Shown: positions 13,826-41,151, numbered from the stretch's first letter. The stretch: DNA of 64,000 nt from Chaenocephalus aceratus (GCA_023974075.1 CM043791.1:4150009-4214008), one strand, 5' to 3'. The notes: generated by a model from the letters alone, not told the origin. Numbers and translations: made by a program.

Positions 13826-14922
13826 GCCTCAGAACAAAAAGGTACACAGCATCCCAGTCACATTATCTCTAGAACTGTGTAAAAGTGTTCAATAAAAACC
13901 ACAGCTACCCTGGTGTGAGTCCAGGACTTTTTAAATCTCTGTGGTGAGCCACAATGTTCTGGCATTTTCAGAGCGGGGAGAGAAAGTCCAGACGCGATTG
14001 AAGCTGGTCTGGAAACAGACTAATACAGGCAGGCACACTCCAGGAGATATTCCAGACCTGCCAACCAGCTCCCTTGTAAATGTCCTAAATGTTGCAACGA
14101 ACCCAAAAGTTGTCCAACTTGAATTTTGACAGGAATTGCATGATTTATATGCGTCTGCTCCTCTAAAGCTGGACCTGGAAGCCTAAGGTGTGAACTGAGA
14201 AAATCAAATCAATCTCTAATTGTTTTCATTTTATACACACATAGGCAAGGTCCTCCAACAACGGAGCAGCAATCCTGACCCAGGATCATTGCGCATGGCT
14301 GCAGCTTCTTAAAGCACCAACAGTCACTAATCTCCTTTAATCTATCAACAGCAGTTTGTCTCAGTTGTCATTATAGGTCAGACAAAAGCTATTATTTAGT
14401 TAATAGATAATAACCCTAATATGTTAATAGTTTACAGAATGTCTCAATGTCTTAGAAAATAGTTTAAATAACAAAACGTATAACAACATCCTGTGTCTCA
14501 CCTTATTTTTATTTCCACGTCTTCATATCACACCAGACTATCCCGATCACTGTACGCCTGGTGGCATGTTATGTGGGAGGAGGTTAACGCATTCTTACTA
14601 AACACTCTTCCTTTATAATGGATTTAATAAAGCTGCTGAACCAGTAAATACAAATCACATTATTCTCTACTCTAACTTAAATTAACAGACAATCTGCACT
14701 CTTCTTTTATAAATACCAGTTTATGTTTTTGAAGAGGCAAAGGCATGGTTTTATGTGCACACATCATCTATACATCTTGCCTTAATCAAACATCATATTG
14801 ACAGTAGCTTCAAACTGTTTCTGGATAGATGTTTGGTCAATGGAACGGTTCAACAAGGCACATGTTTAGCCTGCATCCAGCAGATACAAAACTATTCCCC
14901 TGGCAGGAAGGCAAGTGTCCTC
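13826..14922. other. 3' flank / probable 3' UTR of the mgat4c-like gene
   Basis: On the minus strand this lies just downstream of the mgat4c-like stop. Candidate AATAAA signals (TTTATT on the plus strand) occur near 14510. It contains the repeat segment at about 14634-14700 that is shared with about 8544-8607. No other coding sequence is evident. Confidence 0.4.
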
Positions 14923-28866
<13,944 letters not shown>

Positions 28867-28899
28867 TTCCTGTTGTGTGTACAAGCACACACAAACCAA

Positions 28900-29125
<226 letters not shown>

Positions 29126-29308
29126 ATACTTGGTTACGCTGGTGTGTAACTCAGTCAGCACCACAGTAAATAATTCAGCTAACAGTTAATGAATGTTTTA
29201 GAAGGCTCAGAAACAGCAACAAGTCACTCTGAACCTAAAACCAGCAGCTCTGTGTGTGCTGCTTTAGAGCCTCATGTACAACACCATCAGTACAACGAGT
29301 ATCAGTAT

Positions 29309-29892
29309 TGTTACGACCCTGGGTCGTTATGTCATGTGAGTGCAGATATGTTCCCCTCCTCCTGTGTCTGTGTGGGTGAGCAAGCAGGTGGTGCCCGTTA
29401 GCTGATTAGCTACCTTCAACCTGCTGATTGGTCCACCTGAAGAAGAGGGGAGCATGTCAGCTGCAGCCATGCAGTCTTCTGCCCGCTCTCTGACTACTAC
29501 TCCCAACACTGTTGCGTATTTATATCTGTGCTGTGGGTGTAATTATACTGTACACCGGTCCTCTTGATTGTTTTGAAACTTCAGAAATAGAAACTACGTT
29601 AACCTGTCCTTGTGGACGCTTTAATTTGTGTGAAAGTGTGAAACCCACCCAATTCTCGTTTTCTCCTGTTTATACGTCAGAGTAGGTAAGAACCCTGTAC
29701 GTTTATTTTTCTTATTTGTTAGGCAATATTTATGTGTTCAGAGATTAGTTTGTTTTGTGGGTTGTTGCGCCGCTTTGTAAAAGCTTTGGTAATTAAAATG
29801 ACCGAACGGCATTCTCTGTCTCGATGTCCATGTTCTTGGGAGTGGGAAGAGTGTAAATGTTGTGCTAGGTTCCCCTAGACCTGGGCGTAACA
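29309..29892. mobile_element. Repeat with TGTTACG...CGTAACA ends (LTR-like or MITE)
   Basis: The ends TGTTACGACCCTGGG and CCTGGGCGTAACA are inverted and also fit TG...CA LTR termini. Length is 584 bp. A TATA-like TATTTATAT lies at about 29517. I see no matching target duplication, so the class stays open. Confidence 0.5.
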
Positions 29893-31786
29893 AGGGATGT
29901 TTTATAGTAATACTATGTTAGGGAAATATTTCCCTAGGCCCATCACTTTGACCCACTTTCAGTCTGTACTGCCCTCACTGAGCAGCTTTAACCTTTGGTG
30001 CTGTGCTCTCAGGGGTTTGTCTCCTGTTCCTGCCTGTTGGCGTCAGCTGATGATTGAGGTTATAGTGTGTTAACTTGTCATGCAAAAGGTTGAACATTCT
30101 CTCAGATAAATACGTCCCCAACACTATCATTAGACAATGCTTATACACTCAGACATATTTAGTAAAATACACTTTTTTTACTATCACAATACGGCCCCTC
30201 GTTTTTTTAAATGCATTATTTGTGAATTGATATGTTCTTAGTAATGTGTTGTTTAATTTGCTCTTTGTACTGCACTGTTAGTGTTGAGTTTTATAAGTGT
30301 TACTATTATTATTATGCTACTGTGTATTATATATTTTGTAACTCTGGCACAAGAATTTCCTATATCTTATTTTTCAAAAGTGACTGCCGTGTCTTTTACT
30401 TTCTAGGTTAGATATAAACATGTTTCTAGGTTTACATGACTTAATCCCAGCATACAGTGTTTTTATTTTTATTTAAATGTACAGATGTTATTTGCAGTCA
30501 TTTGTGTATATGTTAATCTGTCAACTGTAACTCACCAGCAGTATGTTGTACTGTAGTTACCATAAATGGCCAGCAATGCGGGCAGTGTCAAATAAAGTCT
30601 ACTTGAGCTACTATCTAATAACCTCTTGGGGCAACACAAACTATTAAAAAAGATCTACACAAAAACGTGTGTTATGTACTTTTTGCAGGTTTGATTCCCT
30701 ATTTCCACCGTTGTTCACTTCTTTGTTTCATTGTGTCTTCTCAAGTTGCATTTGGACTATGGCTGGCTCTGTTGCCAAAATAATGTTTAAGAGACAAAAG
30801 AGGTAGGGCGTTTAAAGTAGAGAACGGGGAAGCAGAGGAACTGTACATCTAAAGAGAATTCACTGGAAGGTCACCCTTCGATTTATATTTAGCAAAGACA
30901 GGCAGCTCCCCCCTGCTCTGTTCCAACTCACAGGCAGACATGGATTACATTATAGTGCAGTGATCGAGGTAACATGTTTTAATGTGATGTCTGTCCAACA
31001 ATGGCAGCAGGACTTTATTCAGGTTCATGCTATTTGTTTTTAATCCAATTTACCTAGCTTCTATTTCCGTCATACACTATACAATCAGACCTCTTTCTTA
31101 TCTTTAATTATATTCATCTACTTCAAACTGAAAACAATACTTACAGCGGAGCGGATATTAAATCGTGTTGCCTAAACCTGATTGACAGGACAGGTGTGAG
31201 TTGAAGGGCAGAAGAGTTTTCTTTTTTTGCACAATACCCATAATAAAGCAACCACAGAATACTGTATTCTGAAGGGACGTTTTAAAGCGATAGCCCAGAT
31301 ATGACCACAGGCTGTTTCAGTGACAGTAAGTTACATTAGGAACTTTTGTGGAGTTATGAAATGCGTGTGCTGGTTATAACGGAGAAAACCATGTTCATTC
31401 TCTACAGGAATAGGCTTATTTTTACCTACGTTTCAACTGCGAACTGAGCCAGCATCATTACGTTTAACGCTAATCACATACAGCAGCCTCGCGACAGTAT
31501 AAACAGGCTATGTATCGGTAATGCAATAACGGCTAATAAACATAACGGAAGCACGTACGACTTTCCAACAACATAAACAAAGACGGCTTAATATATTACG
31601 CTAAAAACATAATAAAAGTGTCCGCCACGAGCAGTTACGGAAACATTTCTGTTGATATAGAAACTTCTATCCATGACGCCACTCACCGTCCGCTGGTCCT
31701 GCTCCTTGAAATTTCACTAATGGGATGGCAGCATCGCAGCGGGGAAATGACTCGCCTGTTGACTGTACCACATTAACCAGTGTTAA
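29893..31786. other. Upstream region of the mgat4c-like gene
   Basis: AT-rich with no coding exon. On the minus strand, GACCAGCGGACG followed by GTGAGT (donor at 31686-31681) is a good candidate for the end of a non-coding first exon, with the promoter near 31700-31780. This is inference from one splice-site match. Confidence 0.35.
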
Positions 31787-32229
31787 CAGGGCCGTTTCTT
31801 TCTATATGCGGACTATGCGGGGGCATAGGGCCCCCGCGGCCATTAGGGGGCCCCAAAGCTGAAAGTATTTTTTTTTTTGTATTCATCCGAAAAACAAAAA
31901 GTTTAATTCATACACACAAAGATGAACAAAATTAGTAGAAGCGGGAGGGCTGAAGCATAGTTTGTGAAAATTAGCCCTCCCGTGCATCATCCTAATACAG
32001 CGGCATTATTGCGTCAAAAACGTAGAGAAATGAAGGAGTACAAAGAAATAAAGAAAACAGGAGAACAAATTAAATAAAAGTTAGGGCAGTAAAACAATAA
32101 ATGCATATAATATATATATAGGAAAACTAGATATAGGGTCATTTTCTGCACATGTCAATAGCAGTTTCAACTATCTTTTTTTGGAAATTAAAATACTATA
32201 TATACATAGGTACACATGCACTTGGCAAA

Positions 32230-32261
<32 letters not shown>

Positions 32262-33364
32262 TAAAACTGCGGTCGCACTTGTGCGCGCAGTGATGAGCGG
32301 GCCCTTGCGTCCGTGCGCCTGTCGGGGAGGGTTGCTGGTCCCCCCCCTCAGTCCTCCGAAATGAGCCGTTTGTCATCCCTCTAAATTGTTTACCTGACTT
32401 TGCGTTCCTTTGTTTCTGACCAGGAAATCTCAGGCATGTGCGCCAACTGTGTTGGTACCATTTTTCCTGCATCAACCAGGTAGCGATATGCTGACAGTGA
32501 AGAATAAACATATTTATAACTAGTTTAGCTAGTTCCAGAGGTAGATGGAATAGCTAAGTGTGTTTGGTCTAACTGTTAGTGTGTGTTTTGCTCAGCTCCG
32601 CAGTCCGTCACAGCAACAATTAAAATGTAAACCTAAGACGCAAAGAAGTGCAAGATAACAGATAAATATATAACAACCACAATGTAGATTCAATAATATG
32701 AGAGAAGTTGTAGATTAAGTGTAGACAGTATTTCAAATAAAGACAATGTAATAAGTATATACAGTATATGCAAAATGACAAGTACTATATGGCACACAGA
32801 TGTAATGTTTTAATTATAAGTAAAAGTATGTAAGGCTGAAGTGACAGCAGTGATGAGCTCTACACGTCTACACTCATACGTCTGTACTGCAGTCAGTGGA
32901 GGTTTGGGTGGATGATGTTCCTGAGCGCTGTTCAGGCTTGCTTTATCCAGCACCTCAGGTGGCAGCTCTGTCCTTCTGATTTGCCGTGCACTTTTCAAAG
33001 TAAGGGTCGTTCCCCAGCAGATCCATTTCTCCAGAATTGTGGTAATCACAGAGAAAACAAGAGATCATAATAAAGACATGGTTGCTAAAGCATGATTGAA
33101 CAATGTAACTGTAAGCCTTATAGACAGAGAAAGTGTTTGTGTGGGGGAGGGGGGGTGTGTTTATTTGTAGGCTTTAGGAGATTTTTCATGAAACCATATG
33201 GTGCTTCACTTAATAAATACAAGGGCTGTAGCCTAATATTTATATTTATTATATGCTTTAGGAGCTGTTTGTGTTTGTTGTAGAACGTGTAGGTGTGTGT
33301 TGTAGAACGTGTAGGTGTGTCTGTGTGTTTGTGAGCGTTGATGTGCGAGGCAGACAGGCAGGTT

Positions 33365-36300
33365 TCAGTAGCTTATCTGACATATAAATGGTCCAAAAAG
33401 GTATATTCTCCGTTAGCTTACGAGGTCCTCGATTCAGCTAGCAACTAATTTCTTCACAATTTAGCATCACATTGGATATGGGCAGAATTTGTGCTGGATT
33501 GGAATTTTTTGGAACATTTCCCTAGGAGGACTTTGCTAAAATGTGCTTAAAATGCATGAGAAACGCACATTTTTCAAAATGGCTGACTTTCTGGGGGGCG
33601 GGGCTAATAAAAGCCAATTTGAAATATGTGTGCAATCATAATAGCAATATGTATACAGCGTTTCATGAATATCGGAATAACTATATCCGAGTGGTTTAGA
33701 GTAATTTGCGACATGTAAATCGTCAAAAATGGTGTATTCGCTGTTAGCTTACGACCTCCACGAGTAATTTTTCAAAGATGTGCTCCTCAATTAAGTATCA
33801 TATGGGATAGGGGCTAAACCTGTCCTGCATTGGAATTTTTCCGATCATTCCCCGAGGAGGAGTTGGCAAGAACGTGCGTAAAATGGCTGAAAAACGCACA
33901 TTTTTCAAAATGGCCGACTTTCTGGGGGGCGGGGCTAATGGAATGTATCTACAAATATGTCCGCAATTCCATCAGTAATGTCTGTGCCAAAATTCGTGAA
34001 GTTCTGAGAGTTATATGTGACTACCACACAATAGGGGGCGCTAGTGAGCAGTATTTCTGAAAAATTACGTTTTTTTTTTACATTCTTGAAAAGGTCGTGG
34101 GCTGTGATGCGTGTCCCAAGTTTTGCGTACCGAAACACATTTAAGCACATCGTCATAAAAAGAAAAGTACAGGCCACGCCCACAATTGTCATTCGTTGTG
34201 ACACTTTCAATATAAGTCCATACTCATCCCCAGAGTATGTCTAAAAAAAATATATATATTTCGTCCATCATTTCACGAGTTATACATTTGTCATGTTTTT
34301 GGCGCCCCCTATAGTCCAAAATGGATATTACTTGTTGTGCTTATTCCCCAATACACACTGAACCTTACCACCAAAATGTGTGTTTTTTTGGTACATTGTT
34401 GATGAATTGTGAGAATTTCTATCTAAGCCCCGCCTTTGTGCAAACACGTTTAGAGTACTGACGGCCACATTTATCGACTGAACATGCTCATTCCCTACGA
34501 TAATCTGTCTGACCCTCCAGCGATACTGTATACTGAGTTTGGTGTTGAAAAACCAAAATTGGAAATTTAAGTGAATATTTCACTGTTTTTAACATTATGG
34601 TAATTAAAAAAAAATGAAGGAGGTGGAGCTTTCGGGTTCCAGGACATAATATGTAGAGTAGGTCCACCCGAATAAGTGGGCAAAATTTCAGGTAATTCTG
34701 AGTTACGGTGCCACTTTGTAAAGGTTTCCAAAAATGGAAATGTAGTAGTTTGGATGAATTTGTGACATGTAAATCGTCAAAAATGGTGTATTCGCTGTTA
34801 GCTTACGACCTCCACGAGTAATTTTTCAAAAATGTGCTCCTCAATTAAGTATCATATGGGATAGGGGCTGAACCTGTCCTGCATTGGAATTTTTCCGATC
34901 ATTCCCCTAGGAGGAGTTTGCAAGAACGTGCGTAAAATGGCAGAAAAACGCACATTTTTCAAAATGGCCGACTTTCTGGGGGGCGGGGCTAATGGAAGGC
35001 AATTTTAAATATGTGTGCAATCATAATAGCAATATGTATACAGCGTTTCGTGAATATCGGAATAACTATATCCGAGTGGTTTGGAGTAATTTGCGACATG
35101 TAAATCGTCAAAAATGGTGTATTCGCTGTTAGCTTACGACCTCCACGAGTAATTTTTCAAAAATGTGCTCCTCAATTAAGTATCGTATGGGATAGGGGCT
35201 AAACCTGTCCTGCATTGGAATTTTTCCGATCATTCCCCTAGGAGGAGTTCGCAAGAACGTGCGTAAAATGGCTGAAAAACGCACATTTTTCAAAATGGCC
35301 GACTTTCTGGGGGGCGGAGCTAATGAAAGGCAATTTGAAATATGTGTGCAATCATAATAGCAATATCTATACAGCGTTTCGTGAATATCGGAATAACTAT
35401 ATCCGAGTAGTTTAGAGTAATTTGCGACATGTAAATCGTCAACAATGGTGTATTCGCTGTTAGCTTACGACCTCCACGAGTAATTTTTCAAAAATGTGCT
35501 CCTCAATTAAGTATCATATGGGATAGGGGCTAAACCTGTCCTGCATTGGAATTTTTCCGATCATTCCCCTAGGAGGAGTTCACAAGAACGTGCGTAAAAT
35601 GGCTGAAAAACGCACATATTTCAAAATGGCCGACTTTTTGTGGGGCGGGGCTAATGGAATGTATGTACAAATATATCCGCAATTCCATGAGAAATGTCTG
35701 TGCCAAAATTCGTGAAGTTTTGAGAAACTATATGTGACTACCACACAATAGGGGGCGCTAGTGAGCAGTCTTTTTGAAAATGTACGTTTTTTTTTTACAT
35801 TTTCGAAAAGGTCCTGGGCTCTGACGTGTGTCCCAAGTTTTGCGTCCGAAGCTCATTTTATGCTATCGCAATTTAAAAATAATGTATAGGCCACGCCCAC
35901 ATTCTGAATTTGTTGCGACACTTTGAATCTAAGTTCGTAGTCGCCCCGAGAGTATGTGTAAACAAAAAACAAAAAGATTAGTCCATCCGCTCTTGAGTTA
36001 TAAATTGGCGGTGTTTTTGGCGCCCCCTATAGTCCAAAATGAAAATACTTTAGTGTGCCTATTCCCCAAGACAGACTCAACGTTTCCACCAAAATCTGTG
36101 ATGTTTGGATACATTGTTGATGAATTATGATCATTTCTTTCTAAGCCCCGCCTTTTTGCGAGTACGTTTTAATTCATGGCGGAAATAATTATCGTTTGAA
36201 CATGCTCATCTCCTAGGGTAATGTGTATGACCCTCCGGCAATACTGTATACGAAGTTTGGTGTTGATAAACTAAAAATTGAAATTTAAGTGAATATTTAA

Positions 36301-36700
36301 GTGTTTTGAAAATTATGCTAATTTAAAAAAAAATAAAGTAGGCGGAGCTAAAGATTCCAATTGGATTATTTGTAGAGCAGGTCCACCCGGATATGTTTGC
36401 AAAATGTCAGGTCATTCGGAGTTACGGTGGGACTTTGTGAATTTTTCCAAAATGGAATTGAAATAGGTGGCGCTAGCGAGCAGGTTGGACAATTTGAACT
36501 CATTGACTCCAGAATATCAAATTTTTCACCGGTCCTGGCGTCCGTGCAAAATTATACAACTTTTTCAGCATCCTAAAGGCCTGAAAACAAGGATTCCGTA
36601 ATTATATAATAATAATAATAATACCACGAATAACAATAGGTATCCTTGCACTTCGTGCTAGGACGCCGTTGGGTCCTAGCACATCGTGCTCGGGCCCTAA
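33365..36700. repeat. 331 bp tandem array with Helitron-like 3' end
   Basis: The anchor ACATGTAAATCGTCAA and its variant recur at 33380, 33711, 34765, 35096 and 35427. The spacings are 331, 1054, 331 and 331 bp. Each unit contains TGTATTCGCTGTTAGCTTACGA, GGAGGAGTT, AAAACGCACATTTTTCAAAA and GGGGCGGGGCTAAT. The 1054 bp spacing holds an extra roughly 720 bp module that is repeated after the last unit (35650-36450). The 3' end has a 10 bp-stem hairpin (36655-36682), an overlapping 5 bp-stem hairpin (36678-36690), then CGGGCC and CTAA (36697-36700). Hairpin plus CTRR is the Helitron 3' signature. No Rep/helicase is present. Confidence 0.7.
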
Positions 36701-36966
36701 TAATATATGCATAATTGCATATAAAAATTGTGAACACTTATTTTCAAGTGACTTTTTTTACATTCATATGTTCACGCTGTGGTTTGCAACTGCTTTTGAA
36801 TGTTATTAGGCATTTTGTTATGGAAAATGTTGTGCATAATCAGTACTGTTTTAAGCCGTACTATCTCAACACATTTTAATAGATTGAGTGTTTTTAAATA
36901 TGAGAGTTGTGTGTTCATATTTACCAACACCACAGACTATTCGTAATACTTTTTTTTGGGATGTTA

Positions 36967-37281
36967 TTATTTTTTGTAGATTTGTTGAGTACGTGTTTCC
37001 CCATATTTCGGAGCAGTATTAAAGGTAAGGGAGAAATAGACTGTTATAAAGAGTATATTTTCTTCAAGAATGTTCTTAGTATGATACAAAATACCTATTG
37101 TTTTTGACAGTTTAGTCTGTACATAATTTATATAGTGCTTCCAATTGAGTTTTTCGTCAACAAGCAGTCCTAAAAATGTACATGCACCAACTTTTTCTAT
37201 CTCTGTATTGCAAATCCGTATAATGCAGTCATTTCTACTCTGAGACTTTGTATTGAATAACATGTAATGTGTTTTGGCCAC
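36967..37281 (-). pseudogene. LINE reverse transcriptase C-terminal fragment
   Basis: One reading has TEIEKVGACTFLGLLVDEKL and NWKHYINYVQTKLSKTIGIL, the block just after the catalytic domain in jockey/Rex1-like LINEs. It is truncated at both ends and lies within the hAT element. Confidence 0.7.
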
Positions 37282-37866
37282 ATTAAGGGATAATTTATTA
37301 ACTGCAAACCAGTTACATAGTATTTTTAATTCTGCATTCGCAATTTTAACAAGATCGCCAAGATTATGATGGGAGCAGAGAATTCAAAGTTCAGGTTCAG
37401 CCTCAATATATTTGGGGAGAATTAAAATGAGCCGTCTTTATTTGTAGACAGCCAAGTCCCCTCCTGTGAGTGTTCGGTGAAGCATTATCCTTACAAATCC
37501 AATGTAGGATATAAACACGACTAAACTGCAATGATAGCAAAGCTGTGGCTTGGGTTTTTGGGGTAATAAAGTCCAAATCATCGTTGGGCTGACAGCTGAG
37601 AAAATGCTGCATCTCTTGCATTTATTGACATAGAGGAGCCTTATTGTTTACCTTTTTAATATCATTTTTTGTAATTTTCAATTGCTTGGTTTTCGTGAAA
37701 TTAGCCTGTTTTCCTATTAAAGTGTAACAGATTGATGCATCTCCACAGATCATCTTAAAGGCTTCGGAATCCCCCCCATTGTAGTTAAAAAACTGTCAAA
37801 ACTAGGGCCCCCAAACAGCATCTTGCATAGGGCCCCCAAAAAGCTAGAAACGGCCCTGAGTGTTAA

Positions 37867-38875
37867 CACCCACTCTCGACTGCACTAAAACCCCTACATG
37901 GAGGTTACCACATCCTCTCTTTCTACCACCCTTTCTTCACCACGCTGCACGCTGTATGGGCGCGAGGACATTGAGCCAGCAGGTGGCCAGAAGAGCAGGT
38001 ATGTCGTCACTGTCAATGTTATCGCGATTCGCGACTGTAGGCGACTGGATGAAGTAGCTAAAACTGGTAGCTAAAAAAAACAGCATAGTATGCTGGTCTA
38101 TGCTGGGCTGGTCACCAGCATCCATCTATCACCAGTTTATGTTTAATAATAGTATTAAATATATTATATACCCTGCTGGGAGCTTACCAGGATTCCAGGT
38201 GACCAGCATACATTAAATACTGGTATGATTATTTAAACCAGAGAACATAAATATATTACAAAGATTCATTGTGTCATGTATTCTGGTATCTACCAAAATA
38301 AAGACATTGTATAGTGTTCATAACAGTATTTTAATTTAATAAATAGCTAGTTAATATAATAAAATACACAGTAACAATACAATAATCATACAAATAACAA
38401 CCAACCTGCAAATCAACCTATACATCAAAATAAATATATTATCTAAAACCGGTGCATTTGATTTAAAATAAAAGTAATACATAGAATTCAATATTTAAAT
38501 GGTAACAAAAACAGTAACACTATGTATGATAAGATAAAAGCAACAAAGAAAGTGTTTTTAGTTTTTCCTTGTTCATGTCCATAATGTTTCCCGTTGTGGA
38601 GCGTCCAGCCTTTCCCAATCTGGCCTGCATCTCTGTCTGTTAAGCCACTTCTTCAAGCAAACTGAAAAGAAATGTACAGATATAAGTACACTGTAAAAAA
38701 ATAACTTGACATTTACGTTAACATTTGGGCTGCTGTGGTTGCCAGAACCGTTAAAGTATAATACCTTACAAGAAATGACGGTTGGCATAGACGTTACAGT
38801 CAACAATTGCTTATGGTGAACTAGTCTACAATGGAAAAAACAAATAGAGCGAGTGTACACGGTGCAGCTGTATTA
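37867..38875. other. Gene-free stretch with CCAGC-type palindromic repeat
   Basis: 38070-38215 contains repeated ACCAGCAT/ATGCTGGT words in both orientations, as at 55970-56160. This is a known style of dispersed fish repeat. CACTGTAAAAAAAT near 38689 is another common teleost repeat end. A minus-strand reading at 38573-38860 has no recognisable domain. Confidence 0.45.
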
Positions 38876-39806
38876 CAGTTGCAAGAAAAAGTATGTGAAC
38901 CCTTTGGAATGACCTGGATTTCTGCATAAGTTGGTCATAAAATGTGTTCTGATCTTCATCTAAGTCACAACAATAGACAAACACAGTCAGCTTAAACTAA
39001 TACCACACAAACAATTATATGTTTTCCTATTTTTATTGAACACACCATGTAAACATTCACAGTGCAGGGTGGACAAAGTATGTGAACCCCTAGGCTAAAG
39101 ACTTCTTCAAGAGCTAATTGGAGTCAGGAGTCAGGAGTCAGCCAACCTGGAGTCCAATCAATGAGACGAGATTGGAGGTGTTGGTTAAAGCTGCCCTGCC
39201 CTATAAAAAATACACACCAGTTTGAATTTGCTATTCCTTAAGAAGCATTGCCAGATGTGAACCATGCCTCGCTCAGAAGAGCTCTCAGAAGACCTACCAT
39301 TAAGAATTGTTGACTTGCATAAAGCTGGAAAGGGTTCCAGAAGTATCTCTAAAGCCTTGATGCTCATCAGTCCACGGTGAGACAAAGTGTCTATACATGG
39401 AGAAAGGTCAGCACTGTTGCTGCTCTCCCTAGGAGTGGCCGTCCTGTAAAGAGGACTGCAAGAGCACAGCGCAGAATGCTCAATGAGGTGAAGAAGAGTC
39501 CTAGAGAGTCAGCGAGAGACTTAAAGAAATCTCTGGCACATGCTAACATCTCTGTTGACGAATCTACGATACGTAAAACACTGAACAAGAATGGAGTTCA
39601 TGGGAGGACACCACGGAGGAAGCCACTGCTGTCCAGAAAAAACATTGCTGCACGTTTGAAGTTTGCAAAAGAGCACCTGGATGTTCCACAGCACTACTGG
39701 CAACATGTTCTGTGGACAGATGAAACCAAAGTTCAGTTGTTTGGAAGGAACACACAACGCTATGTGTGGAGAATCCAAAGGGTTCACATACTTTTTCTTG
39801 CAACTG
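38876..39806 (+). mobile_element. Tc1-like element, internally deleted
   Basis: The inverted ends CAGTTGCAAGAAAAAGTATG (38876) and its complement (to 39806) are flanked by TA dinucleotides. At 931 bp it is shorter than an autonomous Tc1 because the transposase reading joins the right repeat directly. Confidence 0.92.
39264..39780 (+). pseudogene. Truncated Tc1 transposase
   Basis: The start codon at 39264 gives [20 protein letters not shown], the first helix-turn-helix. A shift near 39358 leads into [12 protein letters not shown], then GRPVKRTAR and NGVHGRTPRRKPLLS. The first catalytic aspartate is present (VLWTDETKVQLFG). The reading ends at RYVWR. The second aspartate and the glutamate of the DD34E triad are deleted, so it cannot catalyse transposition. 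Confidence 0.9.
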
Positions 39807-39990
39807 TATCTGGGAAATAGAAGAATCGGATCAGGATTCGGTATTGGCAGACAATCAATATCAAATGAATCAGATCATTATTAGCATCAGCACTTGATCA
39901 CCTTTGTCGACTTGCAGCCTAAATACAAAGATAACTCCACTCCTCTCCTAACACTCTTACCTCTAATGAGCCTTGGTAGAACTAGTGTCC

Positions 39991-40712
39991 GAGTCATGGG
40001 GTCCAGAACTGACTGAAGACATGTGGAACAGAGTCATGGGGTCCAGAACTGACTGAAGACATGTGGAACAGAGTCATAGGGTCCAGAACTGACTGAAGAC
40101 ATGTGGAACAGAGTCATGGGGTCCATAACTGACTGAAGACATGTGGAACAGAGTCATAGGGTCCAGAACTGACTGAAGACATGTGGAACAGAGTCATGGG
40201 GTCCATAACTGACTGATGACATGTGGAACAGAGTCATAGGGTCCAGAACTGACTGAAGACATGTGGAACAGAGTCATGGGTCCATAACTGACTGAAGACA
40301 TGTGGAACAGAGTCATAGGGTCCAGAACTGACTGAAGACATGTGGAACAGAGTCATGGGGTCCATAACTGACTGATGACATGTGGAACAGAGTCATGGGG
40401 TCCAGAACTGACTGAAGACATGTGGAACAGAGTCATAGGGTCCAGAACTGACTGAAGACATGTGGAACAGAGTCATGGGGTCCAGAACTGACTGAAGACA
40501 TGTAGAACAGAGTCATAGGGTCCAAGACTGACTGAAGACATGTGGAACAGAGTCATAGGGTCCAGAACTGACTGAAGACATGTGGAACAGAGTCATAGGG
40601 TCCAGAACTGACTGAAGACATGTGGAACAGAGTCATGGGGTCCAGAACTGACTGAAGACATGTGGAACAGAGTCATGGGGTCCAGAACTGACTGAAGACA
40701 TGTGGAACAGAG
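39991..40712. repeat. 40 bp minisatellite, about 18 copies
   Basis: The unit contains GAGTCATGGGGTCCAGAACT and GACTGAAGACATGTGGAACA. About 18 head-to-tail copies span 722 bp. Variants are ATAGGG for ATGGGG, CATAACT for CAGAACT, GATGAC for GAAGAC, and one single-base loss near 40280. Confidence 0.97.
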
Positions 40713-41084
40713 GACAGGCATGGGTCCATGTACAGGAAACTGGAACTTTGAACAGGTGTTTTCGTCTTTTCTGCCTGAAGATTCACAAGTTCTTGATCAG
40801 GTGTTTGATGTGGGCTGGCATGATCCTTTCTGCAGCGATAAATAAAGAAAACAAAGAAAACATTTTAAATAATAGTAATGACGGTAACAACAATAATATT
40901 AGTATAACTATTTATATAGCACGTACACAATTGCAAAGTGATTCTCACAACAAAAATAAAGAACAAAACAATACCAACAATACAAAACAAATGATTATAG
41001 GAATGTTAAGAGACAAAGAAATGATAAACATTCTGAGTAGCCGACTACAAAAGCTAGACTCCATGGCTCTTGATGACATCATTA
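40713..41084. other. Gene-free stretch
   Basis: AT-rich and A-rich. TTTATATAGCACG near 40909 resembles a reverse-oriented retrotransposon tail. No exon. Confidence 0.4.
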
Positions 41085-41109
41085 GTCGCTTTCACACCGC
41101 AGGACTTGC

Positions 41110-41151
41110 GGTACTTTAGTGCCGGCACTAAAGTACCGGCACTAAAGTACC
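41110..41151. repeat. Subterminal palindrome and direct copies in Harbinger end
   Basis: GGTACTTTAGTGCC is followed directly by its reverse complement GGCACTAAAGTACC, giving a perfect 28 bp palindrome. A further direct copy of the latter lies at 41138-41151 and a partial copy at 41154. These may be transposase or Myb-protein binding sites (inference). Confidence 0.85.

Larger units (their letters stand above)
31787..37858. mobile_element. 6 kb hAT element with nested repeats
   Basis: The inverted ends CAGGGCCGTTTCT (31787) and AGAAACGGCCCTG (37858) are flanked by the exact 8 bp duplication AGTGTTAA (31779-31786 and 37859-37866). Inside are GGGCCCCC-rich subterminal parts, an AAT run (32236-32262), the 331 bp array (33365-36700) and a LINE fragment (36967-37281). 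No intact transposase is visible. Related end fragments occur at 16045 and 25430. Confidence 0.88.

Noticed and set aside
38573..38860. 95-codon minus-strand reading with KKWLNRQRCRPDWERL
   Set aside because: No recognisable domain, in repeat-rich DNA; a borderline acceptor alone is insufficient.
39991..40712. CRISPR-like array
   Set aside because: The 40 bp units are contiguous with no unique spacers, and the context is a vertebrate genome; it is a minisatellite.
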